Assembly: GCA_003990955.1 (NCBI GenBank)
Contig: BIFV01000031.1
Span: forward strand, 1 to 64,000
DNA from: Sporomusaceae bacterium FL31
Lineage (GTDB): Bacteria; Bacillota; Negativicutes; DSM-1736; Dendrosporobacteraceae
DNA length: 64,000 bases
Direction of reading: 5' to 3'
Of the stretch, positions 24,247 through 30,889 are shown one piece after another; positions within the stretch are counted from its first letter, which is position 1, and every line of letters begins with the position of its first letter. The notes under the pieces were generated by a model. That model saw only the letters and a list, made by a program, of their open reading frames with translations, ran no database searches and had not been told where the DNA came from. The position numbers were made by a program, and so were the translations under genes.

Positions 24247-24275
24247 TTGTATTTTTCAGAAATACAAATTATAAT
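24247..24275 (+). promoter_or_regulatory. Sigma-A promoter with overlapping operator-like inverted repeat
   Basis: TTGTAT (24247-24252), 17 bp, TATAAT (24270-24275). An inverted repeat TTGTATTT-N5-AAATACAA (24247-24267) covers the -35 and spacer, as a repressor site would. The predicted start, about 24282, is only about 25 bp before a strong terminator. Confidence 0.6.
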
Positions 24276-24306
24276 GTGGATATAAGTTCATAATGAAAAT
24301 GCGATG

Positions 24307-24353
24307 AAGCTTTTGAGAGAGTGTAATATTACGCTCTTTCAAAAGCTTTTTTT
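24307..24353 (+). terminator. Strong terminator between the promoter and the binding-protein gene
   Basis: A 17-bp stem with two G-U wobbles (24307-24323 with 24332-24348), an 8-nt loop and T7. It may end pgeF transcription, but it also lies downstream of the promoter at 24247 and so could make a ~72-nt RNA or act as an attenuator for the gene at 24461. Confidence 0.88.
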
Positions 24354-24460
24354 GCAAATTGGAGCTTTTCCGCTAAGTTGCTTAGGGGGTGAGAGATCAC
24401 AATAGTCGTGGTGTAGTTTAGCGAAAGCCATTTACAAAGTATATCGAGGGGGAGAAAAAA

Positions 24461-25633
24461 TTGAGACAAAATCGTATCAAACTATTTAGCTTATTGGTCG
24501 TTTTTAGCATGATCGCCAGCCTGGTGGCAGGTTGCGGCGGTGGCGGCGCAAGTTCCAACGAGATTAAAATTGGGGTAGTATACGAGTTAACCGGTAATAC
24601 AGCTAGTTTCGGTACATCGGCTGCAAATGGCGCTAAATTAGCATTTAAAGAAATTAACGCTAAAGGCGGCGTCCTTGGCAAACAAATTCAAACTGTAGTC
24701 GCCGATAACAAAGGAGAACCTTCAGAATCATCTAATGCTATGACCAAGGTAATTACGCAAGATAAAGTTGTTGCAGTAACCGGTTTTACTACCAGCTCTA
24801 ACGGTATTGCTGCATCAACTGTTGCTGAAGTAAATAAAATACCATTCGTAGCTGCTGCTACAACAAATCCTAAAGTTACAATTGATGAAAAAACCGGCAA
24901 GGCAAAAGATAATGTTTTCCGGGTCTGCTTCATTGATCCGTTTCAAGGTACTGTAGGAGCTAACTTTGCTCTTAACAGCTTAAAAGCAAAGAATGCTGCA
25001 ATTATGATTGATAATTCCAGTGACTACAGCAAAGGTTTGTCACAATTCTTCAAAGAAGCCTTTACTAAAGGCGGCGGTGCGATTGTAGCTGAAGAAGCTT
25101 ATTTGCAAAAAGATCAGGATTTTAAAACTCTGTTGACTAAAATTAAGGCTTTAAATCCCGAAATGATTTATGTTCCTGGTTATTATGAAGAAGTTGGTAA
25201 AATTGCAAAACAAGCTCGTGAATTAGGAATCACTGTTCCAATTGTTGGTGGAGATGGTTGGGATTCACCAAAGCTAGTTGAAATTGCTGGTGGTGAAGCT
25301 TTAACGAATACTTACTTTACTAACCATTATTCTGTTGAAGATCAGAGCCCAGCTTCAAAAACTTTCGTAGATGCTTATACTAAAGAGTATGGTCAGGCTC
25401 CAGATGCAATGGCTGTACTTGGATATGATGCAGCATACGTCCTGGTTGATGCGATTAAACGTGCTAACAGTGCTGAACCTGCCAAAATCCGTGAAGCACT
25501 AGCTAATACTAAAGATTACCAAGCTGTAACTGGTTCTTTAACTCTTAATGACAAACATGATGCTGTTAAGAGTGCAGTAATCATCGAGTTCAAAAACGGA
25601 AAACAAGTTTATAAAGAAACAGTAAAACCATAA
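24461..25633 (+). CDS. Amino-acid ABC transporter substrate-binding lipoprotein (LivK-like)
   Basis: Periplasmic-binding protein type 1 of the branched-chain amino-acid/amide family. The signal peptide ends in lipobox LVAGC (Cys near residue 25), followed by a Gly/Ser linker. The fold begins EIKIGVVYELTGNTASFG. It is 390 aa. The TTG at 24461 follows GAGGGGGAG. No permease or ATPase gene lies near, so it is an orphan. The neighbouring proline-oxidation regulon suggests its ligand could be an amino acid fed to that pathway, but this is inference. Confidence 0.9.
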   Translation: MRQNRIKLFSLLVVFSMIASLVAGCGGGGASSNEIKIGVVYELTGNTASFGTSAANGAKLAFKEINAKGGVLGKQIQTVVADNKGEPSESSNAMTKVITQDKVVAVTGFTTSSNGIAASTVAEVNKIPFVAAATTNPKVTIDEKTGKAKDNVFRVCFIDPFQGTVGANFALNSLKAKNAAIMIDNSSDYSKGLSQFFKEAFTKGGGAIVAEEAYLQKDQDFKTLLTKIKALNPEMIYVPGYYEEVGKIAKQARELGITVPIVGGDGWDSPKLVEIAGGEALTNTYFTNHYSVEDQSPASKTFVDAYTKEYGQAPDAMAVLGYDAAYVLVDAIKRANSAEPAKIREALANTKDYQAVTGSLTLNDKHDAVKSAVIIEFKNGKQVYKETVKP

Positions 25634-25642
25634 GTGAATTGC

Positions 25643-25681
25643 AAAGATGGGTAGAGTAAATAACTCTACCCATCTTTTTTT
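25643..25681 (+). terminator. Intrinsic terminator after the binding-protein gene
   Basis: A perfect 15-bp stem (25643-25657 with 25663-25677), loop AAATA, with a T7 tract. Confidence 0.93.
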
Positions 25682-25705
25682 GCTTATTTGCCAGGAGTGT
25701 CACTC

Positions 25706-25734
25706 TTGTATATCTGCCAGCATTGCGCTATAAT
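25706..25734 (+). promoter_or_regulatory. Sigma-A promoter of the sigma-54 activator gene
   Basis: TTGTAT (25706-25711), 17 bp, TATAAT (25729-25734). The predicted start is near 25741, about 92 nt before the ATG at 25833. Both hexamers equal those of the promoter at 24247. Confidence 0.6.
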
Positions 25735-25746
25735 AAGTTTATAAAG

Positions 25747-25762
25747 TGTCAGTAAACTGACA
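25747..25762. promoter_or_regulatory. TGTCA-N6-TGACA operator before the activator gene
   Basis: TGTCAGTAAACTGACA, a 7-bp inverted repeat around AA, placed just after the predicted start of transcription. The nearly identical TGTCAATAAACTGACA lies at the other end of the gene, upstream of the operon. Probable autoregulatory site of the activator. Confidence 0.65.
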
Positions 25763-25766
25763 TAAG

Positions 25767-25815
25767 CAAAGATGCTTATTACAGAAGGGAATTTTCTGTG
25801 ATGGCATCTTTTTTG
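25767..25815 (+). terminator. Terminator-like hairpin in the activator leader
   Basis: AAAGATGC (from 25768) pairs with GCATCTTT and, inside, ACAGAA with TTCTGT; T6 follows. It stands between the promoter and the RBS of the activator gene, so it should stop most transcripts unless relieved. Confidence 0.65.
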
Positions 25816-25832
25816 TATATGAGGAGGGATCT

Positions 25833-27293
25833 ATGTTGGGACAGCTTATTAATATGGATACCGCGCCAGTTCGCCATTATCTGAGCAATCAACAACCAGA
25901 AAAAGTCCTTGAACTGTTTGAAGAGCTTCTGATGAATTATCAGGTTCAGCAAGCTCGATTCGATGCTTTGCTCAATACGATAGATGAAGCTATTTGTATT
26001 ATTGACGAATCTGATCGAGTTGTGGTCTGGAATAATTTAGCTGAGCATTTGTATGGTATTACTGCTCAAGAAATTATTAATAAACCGATTGAACAATTTT
26101 TCTCTAATTTACTGCTAACGAAGGTTATGAAAGAATGGCGAACTGTCCATGAGCAGCATCATACACCTTGTCCTGATAAGCATGTGTTAATTAACGCAAG
26201 GCCGGTTAAGTTGGCAGGACAAGTCATTGGTGGAGTTTGCGCCGAAAAAGATATTACTGAAGTAGTGCGACTGCACGAGAAACTATCACAGACTCATGAA
26301 GAAGTTGCTTCTTTAAAAATGGAACTTGATAAAATAAATACTAAATCAGATAGTTTTTCTACGATATATGGGCATAGTGCGGCTATTTGTGAAGCAATCA
26401 GTGTTGCAAGGCGCGTAGCTGCTACTCATGTTCCTGTGCTGTTGCGTGGTGAAAGCGGTACTGGCAAAGAGTTGTTTGCTAAAGCTATTCATCAAGCAAG
26501 TGGCGTATCGGGGCCTTTTGTTGCCATTAACTGTGGTGCCATTTCTCCCAATTTGTTTGAAAGTGAATTGTTTGGTTATCAGTCTGGAGCTTTTACGGGT
26601 GCTGACCGCAATGGGAAGATTGGTTTGCTGGAACAAGCCAATGGCGGGACTGTTTTACTTGATGAGCTGGGTGACATGCCCAAAGAAATGCAGGTCAAGT
26701 TGCTAAGAACGCTGCAGGATAAAAGTATTTATCGGGTGGGCGGTAATAAACCTATTCCTATTGATGTCCGTTTTGTTGCTGCTACGCACCGCAATTTGGA
26801 AGACATGATTAGCAAAGGTGAATTTCGTGAAGATTTATATTATCGCCTGAATGTGGTGTCCATTTCATTGCCGTCTCTGCGTGATCGACTTGATGATATT
26901 CCTGAACTTGTCCATCGTGGCATTCAATATTATGATAAAATTCATAATAAAAAAATTACTAAGGTTGATCCTGAATTAATGGCTGCCCTGCTTCAGTACT
27001 CTTGGCCTGGTAATATCCGTGAATTGTTTAATGTATTAGAACGTCTGGTAATTTTAGCTGACAATAGCTTACTAACGCTGGATAATTTGCCAAATACTTT
27101 TAGGCGTTCTGCTTTTGTTCAGCGGACGGAGGAAATCAACTTGCCTGCAACGACTACCAATGTTGAGAAAGAAATGATCGTAGTAGCGTTAGCCGGAGCT
27201 CAATATAATAAAGCAATTGCCGCCAAAAAGCTTGGAATTCCCCGCAGTACGTTATACTATAAAATGCGTAAGTTGGGGATAGAATGTCAATAA
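25833..27293 (+). CDS. PAS-domain sigma-54-dependent transcriptional activator
   Basis: Bacterial enhancer-binding protein of 486 aa. A PAS sensor domain lies at about 45-155 (IDEAICIIDESDRVVVWNN), then a short coiled coil. The AAA+ domain has Walker A GESGTGKE, the sigma-54 contact loop GAFTGA and Walker B LLDELGD. A Fis-type HTH is at the end (NKAIAAKKLGIPRSTLYYKM). The ATG at 25833 follows GAGGAGGG. The consensus -24/-12 promoter and paired sites downstream make it the likely activator of the proline operon. Its ligand is unknown; proline or P5C is inferred. Confidence 0.93.
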   Translation: MLGQLINMDTAPVRHYLSNQQPEKVLELFEELLMNYQVQQARFDALLNTIDEAICIIDESDRVVVWNNLAEHLYGITAQEIINKPIEQFFSNLLLTKVMKEWRTVHEQHHTPCPDKHVLINARPVKLAGQVIGGVCAEKDITEVVRLHEKLSQTHEEVASLKMELDKINTKSDSFSTIYGHSAAICEAISVARRVAATHVPVLLRGESGTGKELFAKAIHQASGVSGPFVAINCGAISPNLFESELFGYQSGAFTGADRNGKIGLLEQANGGTVLLDELGDMPKEMQVKLLRTLQDKSIYRVGGNKPIPIDVRFVAATHRNLEDMISKGEFREDLYYRLNVVSISLPSLRDRLDDIPELVHRGIQYYDKIHNKKITKVDPELMAALLQYSWPGNIRELFNVLERLVILADNSLLTLDNLPNTFRRSAFVQRTEEINLPATTTNVEKEMIVVALAGAQYNKAIAAKKLGIPRSTLYYKMRKLGIECQ

Positions 27294-27321
27294 ACTGACA
27301 TTAAACGTCTATAAATTGACG
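27285..27321. promoter_or_regulatory. Upstream activating sites of the proline operon
   Basis: Two sites: TGTCAATAAACTGACA (27285-27300, overlapping the activator stop codon) and CGTCTATAAATTGACG (27306-27321). Their centres are 21 bp apart, two helical turns. They lie about 165-200 bp before the -24/-12 promoter, typical for enhancer binding. Confidence 0.7.
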
Positions 27322-27339
27322 GTATTTCTTTGGGTTTAT

Positions 27340-27390
27340 GATCAATGTTACGGGGGAATTGAACCGTTGAGACATTGATCTTTTATTTTA
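27340..27390 (+). terminator. Intrinsic terminator after the activator gene
   Basis: GATCAATGT (27340-27348) pairs with ACATTGATC (27372-27380), with inner ACGG/CCGT, then T4ATTTTA. It lies between the activator sites and the sigma-54 promoter. Confidence 0.75.
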
Positions 27391-27484
27391 TTGTTTGAAA
27401 ATAAGCGAGTGGATGCCGTTTTACATGCTGTATTTTAACTTTATTTTGATAGATTTTAAAAAAGATGCATAATTCTTTTGGGCT

Positions 27485-27500
27485 TGGCACGGTTTTTGCA
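27485..27500 (+). promoter_or_regulatory. Sigma-54 (-24/-12) promoter
   Basis: TGGCAC (27485-27490), 5 bp, TTGCA (27496-27500) is a full match to the sigma-54 consensus TGGCAC-N5-TTGCW. Transcription should start near 27511, just before the AGGAGG (27513-27518) of the first gene. Confidence 0.88.
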
Positions 27501-27527
27501 TTAAAACAATGTAGGAGGTGCTTAACG

Positions 27528-27836
27528 ATGCGAATTATTGATCATCCAATTTTACACTTTGACAACAAAGAAATGGTATCATTTACTTTTAACGGACAGC
27601 AATTAGAGGGCATAGCAGGAGAGCCTATTGCGGCAGCTTTGCATGCAGCCGATATAAAAGTATTACGTCACAGTCATACTCATCATCGTCCCCGTGGCTT
27701 GTTTTGTGCAATCGGCAATTGTTCATCCTGTTTGATGACTGTTGATGGCATTCCGAACGTGCGGGTTTGTGTTGAACCTCTTCGTGCTAATATGTCAGTT
27801 GAAACGCAGGCCGGAAAGGGGAAGATCATAGGATGA
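27528..27836 (+). CDS. (2Fe-2S)-binding subunit of an amino-acid dehydrogenase complex (HcnA-like)
   Basis: A 102-aa plant-type ferredoxin-like subunit, similar to HcnA/SoxA small subunits. Cluster ligands are CAIGNCSSC and a later VRVC (near residue 85). ATG 27528 follows AGGAGG; an upstream in-frame ATG (27465) lies before the sigma-54 promoter and cannot be used by this transcript. It overlaps the next gene by 4 bp (ATGA). It probably passes electrons within the complex built with the two flavoproteins downstream. Confidence 0.88.
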   Translation: MRIIDHPILHFDNKEMVSFTFNGQQLEGIAGEPIAAALHAADIKVLRHSHTHHRPRGLFCAIGNCSSCLMTVDGIPNVRVCVEPLRANMSVETQAGKGKIIG

Positions 27837-28921
27837 CAGAGATAGAAATTTTAGTTATTGGTGCCGGTCCTGCCGGTTTGATGGCAGCTATGCATGCTGC
27901 GGAAGCCGGAGCCAAAGTTCTCTTAATTGAAAGAGCCGACCGGTTAGGTGGACAATTAATTAAACAAACACATAAATTTTTTGGTTCAAAAGCTGAATAT
28001 GCTGGTGAACGAGGAATTTATATTGCAGATAAACTGATTAATGCCTGTGAAGAAATGGCCAATATTACCATTTGGAAAAACACGCCAGTGCTAGGGATTT
28101 ATCCCGATGGTATTGTTACTGTTTTATATCAGGACGAATTTTCTACAGTAAAGCCTAAGCAAATTATTATTGCTACCGGAGCCTCAGAAAAGACAATGGC
28201 TTTTCCTAACAATGATTTGCCTGGAATTTATGGAGCTGGTGCAGTCCAGACCCTGATGAATGTTCATGGTGTACTGCCAGCTAAACGCATTCTTATGGTA
28301 GGTGCAGGTAATATCGGAGTAATTGTTGCGTATCAACTCTTGCAAGCCGGTGTCGACGTTGCTGGCGTAGTAGAAGCTGGTCCGAAAGTTGGCGGATATC
28401 AAGTTCATGCGGCTAAGCTGCAACGTCATGGCGTACCTATTTACACATCCCACTCTGTGAAAGCAGCGCACGGAAATCCTTGTCTTGAGGGTGTTACCAT
28501 CTGTAAACTGGATCAAGACTGGCAGCCTGTTAAAGGCAGTGAGCAATATATTGAAGTTGACGGCCTATGCTTAGCTGTGGGATTAAGCCCATTAACTGAG
28601 TTATTATGGCAGGCAGGCTGTGAGATGAAATTTGTTAGTGAGCTTGGCGGCTATGTACCCCTGCGTGACGATAATTTAAAAACAACTCAGGATCACATTT
28701 TCGTAGCTGGAGATGTCTCCGGAGTGGAAGAAGCCTCTGCAGCCATGGTTGAAGGCAAGATTGCTGGTCTGCATGTTGCATCACTGCTCGGATACAAGAA
28801 GGATGATTTTAATGATGATTTGGAATTGTCGCGCGAGCAACTAACCGCTTTGCGTTCCGGGCCGGCTGGTGCGAAAATCTGCAGTGGATTGAGCAAAGTA
28901 ATCATTAAGGAGGTTGGGTGA
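27833..28921 (+). CDS. FAD/NAD(P)-dependent oxidoreductase subunit (HcnB / proline-dehydrogenase alpha-like)
   Basis: It is 362 aa with two dinucleotide-binding folds: GAGPAGLMAAMHAAEAG (from residue 8) for FAD and GAGNIGVIVAYQL near 160 for NAD(P). It resembles HcnB and the alpha subunit of dye-linked L-proline dehydrogenases. In HcnB a BFD-type 2Fe-2S domain is fused at the end; here that domain is a separate gene at 29357. Coupled to both neighbours by 1-4 bp overlaps. Confidence 0.88.
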   Translation: MTEIEILVIGAGPAGLMAAMHAAEAGAKVLLIERADRLGGQLIKQTHKFFGSKAEYAGERGIYIADKLINACEEMANITIWKNTPVLGIYPDGIVTVLYQDEFSTVKPKQIIIATGASEKTMAFPNNDLPGIYGAGAVQTLMNVHGVLPAKRILMVGAGNIGVIVAYQLLQAGVDVAGVVEAGPKVGGYQVHAAKLQRHGVPIYTSHSVKAAHGNPCLEGVTICKLDQDWQPVKGSEQYIEVDGLCLAVGLSPLTELLWQAGCEMKFVSELGGYVPLRDDNLKTTQDHIFVAGDVSGVEEASAAMVEGKIAGLHVASLLGYKKDDFNDDLELSREQLTALRSGPAGAKICSGLSKVIIKEVG

Positions 28922-29352
28922 TGAATAATCCAGTATCAGGTCAAGGGCCTACAGCTGTATTTGAGTGTTTGCAGCCTATTCCCTGTAATCCTTGTGCAGA
29001 TGCTTGTCCGCGTGGCGCTATTACTGTGAAAGAGATTAATGATTGTCCAACTTTAGATAAAGAACGTTGTAATGGCTGTGGCATTTGTATGACCCATTGT
29101 CCGGGATTATCAATTTTTGTTATCGATCAGAACTATGGCCCAGATGTGGCTTTAGTGAAAATCCCCTATGAATTTTCACCTTTGCCAATGCAAGATGAAC
29201 TGGTGGATGCATTAAATCGTCAAGGGGAGAATATAGGAACAGCTAAAGTCGTACGTGTTCAAAAATCACCTAACAAAACAAACATCATTTGGTTATCAGT
29301 ACCCAGTGAATTATCGATGGATGTTCGTAACTTCCGGTTGAGAAAGGAGTAG
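28921..29352 (+). CDS. 4Fe-4S ferredoxin-type subunit
   Basis: It is 143 aa with two cluster motifs: a modified first one (CNPCADACP, with an earlier Cys) and CNGCGICMTHCP. The C-terminal ~80 residues (from NYGPDVALVKIPYEF) do not match a known domain I recognise. The ATG at 28921 overlaps the upstream TGA by one base. As part of the operon it likely carries electrons from the flavoproteins to a cellular acceptor. Confidence 0.85.
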   Translation: MNNPVSGQGPTAVFECLQPIPCNPCADACPRGAITVKEINDCPTLDKERCNGCGICMTHCPGLSIFVIDQNYGPDVALVKIPYEFSPLPMQDELVDALNRQGENIGTAKVVRVQKSPNKTNIIWLSVPSELSMDVRNFRLRKE

Positions 29353-29356
29353 CGCA

Positions 29357-29635
29357 ATGAATACTAACGATACAATTATATGCCGTTGTGAAGACATTAC
29401 TTTAGGAGAAATTCGCGCTCAAATTGCTCAGGGCAAACATACTTTAGAAGAAATAAAACGGGCTTGCCGCGCTGGAATGGGACCTTGCCAGGGGCGCACT
29501 TGTTCATTAATTATTGCCAATGAGATTGCCAAAGCAACTGGTAAGTCAATTGCCGATATTCCACTTTCTCAAGTACGGCCGCCAACAGCGCCGATTAAAA
29601 TGGCTTCCTTACTGGGAGGGGATAAACATGATTAA
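29357..29635 (+). CDS. BFD-like (2Fe-2S)-binding protein
   Basis: It is 92 aa. CRCED near the start (Cys9, Cys11) and GMGPCQGRTC near residue 44-49 are the four ligands of a bacterioferritin-associated-ferredoxin-like cluster, as found at the C-terminus of HcnB-type subunits. AAAGGAG precedes the ATG. It overlaps the next gene by 8 bp. Confidence 0.88.
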   Translation: MNTNDTIICRCEDITLGEIRAQIAQGKHTLEEIKRACRAGMGPCQGRTCSLIIANEIAKATGKSIADIPLSQVRPPTAPIKMASLLGGDKHD

Positions 29636-30776
29636 TGCAGCAGATGTCGTTGTAATCGGCGGCGGTGTTATTGGCTGTTCGACCGCCTATAATTTAGCCA
29701 AACTAGGAGCCGGAAAAGTCGTCGTTATTGAAAAAGGCTATCTAGCCAGTGGAGCAACAGGTCGTTGTGGGGCAGGAATGAGAATGCAATGGGGGACCGA
29801 GACTAACTGTCTGTTGTCGCGCGAGAGTGTAAAGATGCTGTCTAACTTGCCAGAACGTCTGGATGTTAATGTTGATATTGAGTTTACCCAAAATGGCTAC
29901 TTATTACTGGCTTATGGTGATAAGATGGAAGATCAGTTTAAGAAAAATCTTACGTTGCAGCATTCTTTAGGTATTCCTTCACGGTGGGTTACACCGCAGG
30001 AAGCGTTGGAAATTGTTCCTTTTCTTAATACCAAGGATATGCGGGGAGCAACTTATTGTGCAGAAGACGGACATTGCAATCCATTTAAGGTTACAGAGGC
30101 ATATGCTCAAGCTGCAAAAAATTTGCAAGTTGAAATCTATACCGATACAGAGGTAGAAGGCATTGTAACGAAAAATGGTCAGATCTTATCTGTACGTACG
30201 AATAAAGGTGATATCCATACCAATACAGTGGTAAATGCTGCTGGCGGTTATGCAAAAACAGTAGGCAGAATGGCAGGGATAGAATTGCCGATTTTTCCTG
30301 AGCGTCATGAGATTCTTGTTACTGAACCTGTCGATCCGACTATGGGGCCAATGGTAATGAGCTTCTATCATAACTTATATTGTCAGCAAAGTCCGCATGG
30401 CAGTTTCATTATGGGGATAGGTCATCCTAATGAGCCTGAAGGCTTTGATATTCGTTCCAGTTGGCAGTTTTTACGTGATATGGCTAATCGATTAGTTGAT
30501 ATACTGCCGCCGCTAGCAGGACTTAATGTGATTAGGCAATGGGCGGGATTATATGATATGTGTCCTGACCGTACTCCTATTCTAGGTAATAGTCCGCAAT
30601 TAAAGCAGTTTTATACAGCTGCAGGTTTTAGCGGTCATGGGTTTATGATTTCTCCGATTACCGGCCAGCTTATGGCGGAAATGATTTTGGGTAAGCCGAC
30701 AACTTTCCCAATACAAATGTTTGATGCCGGACGATTTGAACGCGGCGAACTGTTTGTAGAACCATCGGTTGTGTAA
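29628..30776 (+). CDS. FAD-dependent amino-acid dehydrogenase, DAO family (proline dehydrogenase beta-like)
   Basis: It is 382 aa. The FAD fold DVVVIGGGVIGCSTAYNLAKLG (cut: VVVIGGGVIGCSTAYNL) opens the protein, with the DAO C-terminal motif GFSGHGFMISP. It resembles HcnC, sarcosine/D-amino-acid oxidases and the catalytic beta subunit of dye-linked L-proline dehydrogenase. ATG 29628 has GGGAGGG upstream; the longer in-frame start at 29514 would overlap the BFD gene and is rejected. The P5C dehydrogenase next to it argues for proline as substrate; hydroxyproline or another amine is possible. Confidence 0.88.
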   Translation: MINAADVVVIGGGVIGCSTAYNLAKLGAGKVVVIEKGYLASGATGRCGAGMRMQWGTETNCLLSRESVKMLSNLPERLDVNVDIEFTQNGYLLLAYGDKMEDQFKKNLTLQHSLGIPSRWVTPQEALEIVPFLNTKDMRGATYCAEDGHCNPFKVTEAYAQAAKNLQVEIYTDTEVEGIVTKNGQILSVRTNKGDIHTNTVVNAAGGYAKTVGRMAGIELPIFPERHEILVTEPVDPTMGPMVMSFYHNLYCQQSPHGSFIMGIGHPNEPEGFDIRSSWQFLRDMANRLVDILPPLAGLNVIRQWAGLYDMCPDRTPILGNSPQLKQFYTAAGFSGHGFMISPITGQLMAEMILGKPTTFPIQMFDAGRFERGELFVEPSVV

Positions 30777-30889
30777 ATGGCATTCCATTTGAATAACCGT
30801 AAAATAATTAAGCTGTGAAACATTTCCAGGATGTCAGTTGCTACGGCTTAAATCATTATATTTAAATTATGGCAAGGAGGATTTTTCGC

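Noticed and set aside
25802..25817. Second sigma-54 promoter (TGGCAT-N5-TTGTA)
   Set aside because: The -12 GC is GT, and the start would fall after the RBS of the gene.
27465..27527. Longer start of the HcnA-like gene
   Set aside because: It lies before the sigma-54 promoter, so the main mRNA lacks it; the ATG at 27528 has AGGAGG.
29514..29627. Longer N-terminus for the DAO protein
   Set aside because: It would overlap the BFD gene by over 100 bp and adds a basic stretch before the FAD fold; GGGAGGG is placed for ATG 29628.
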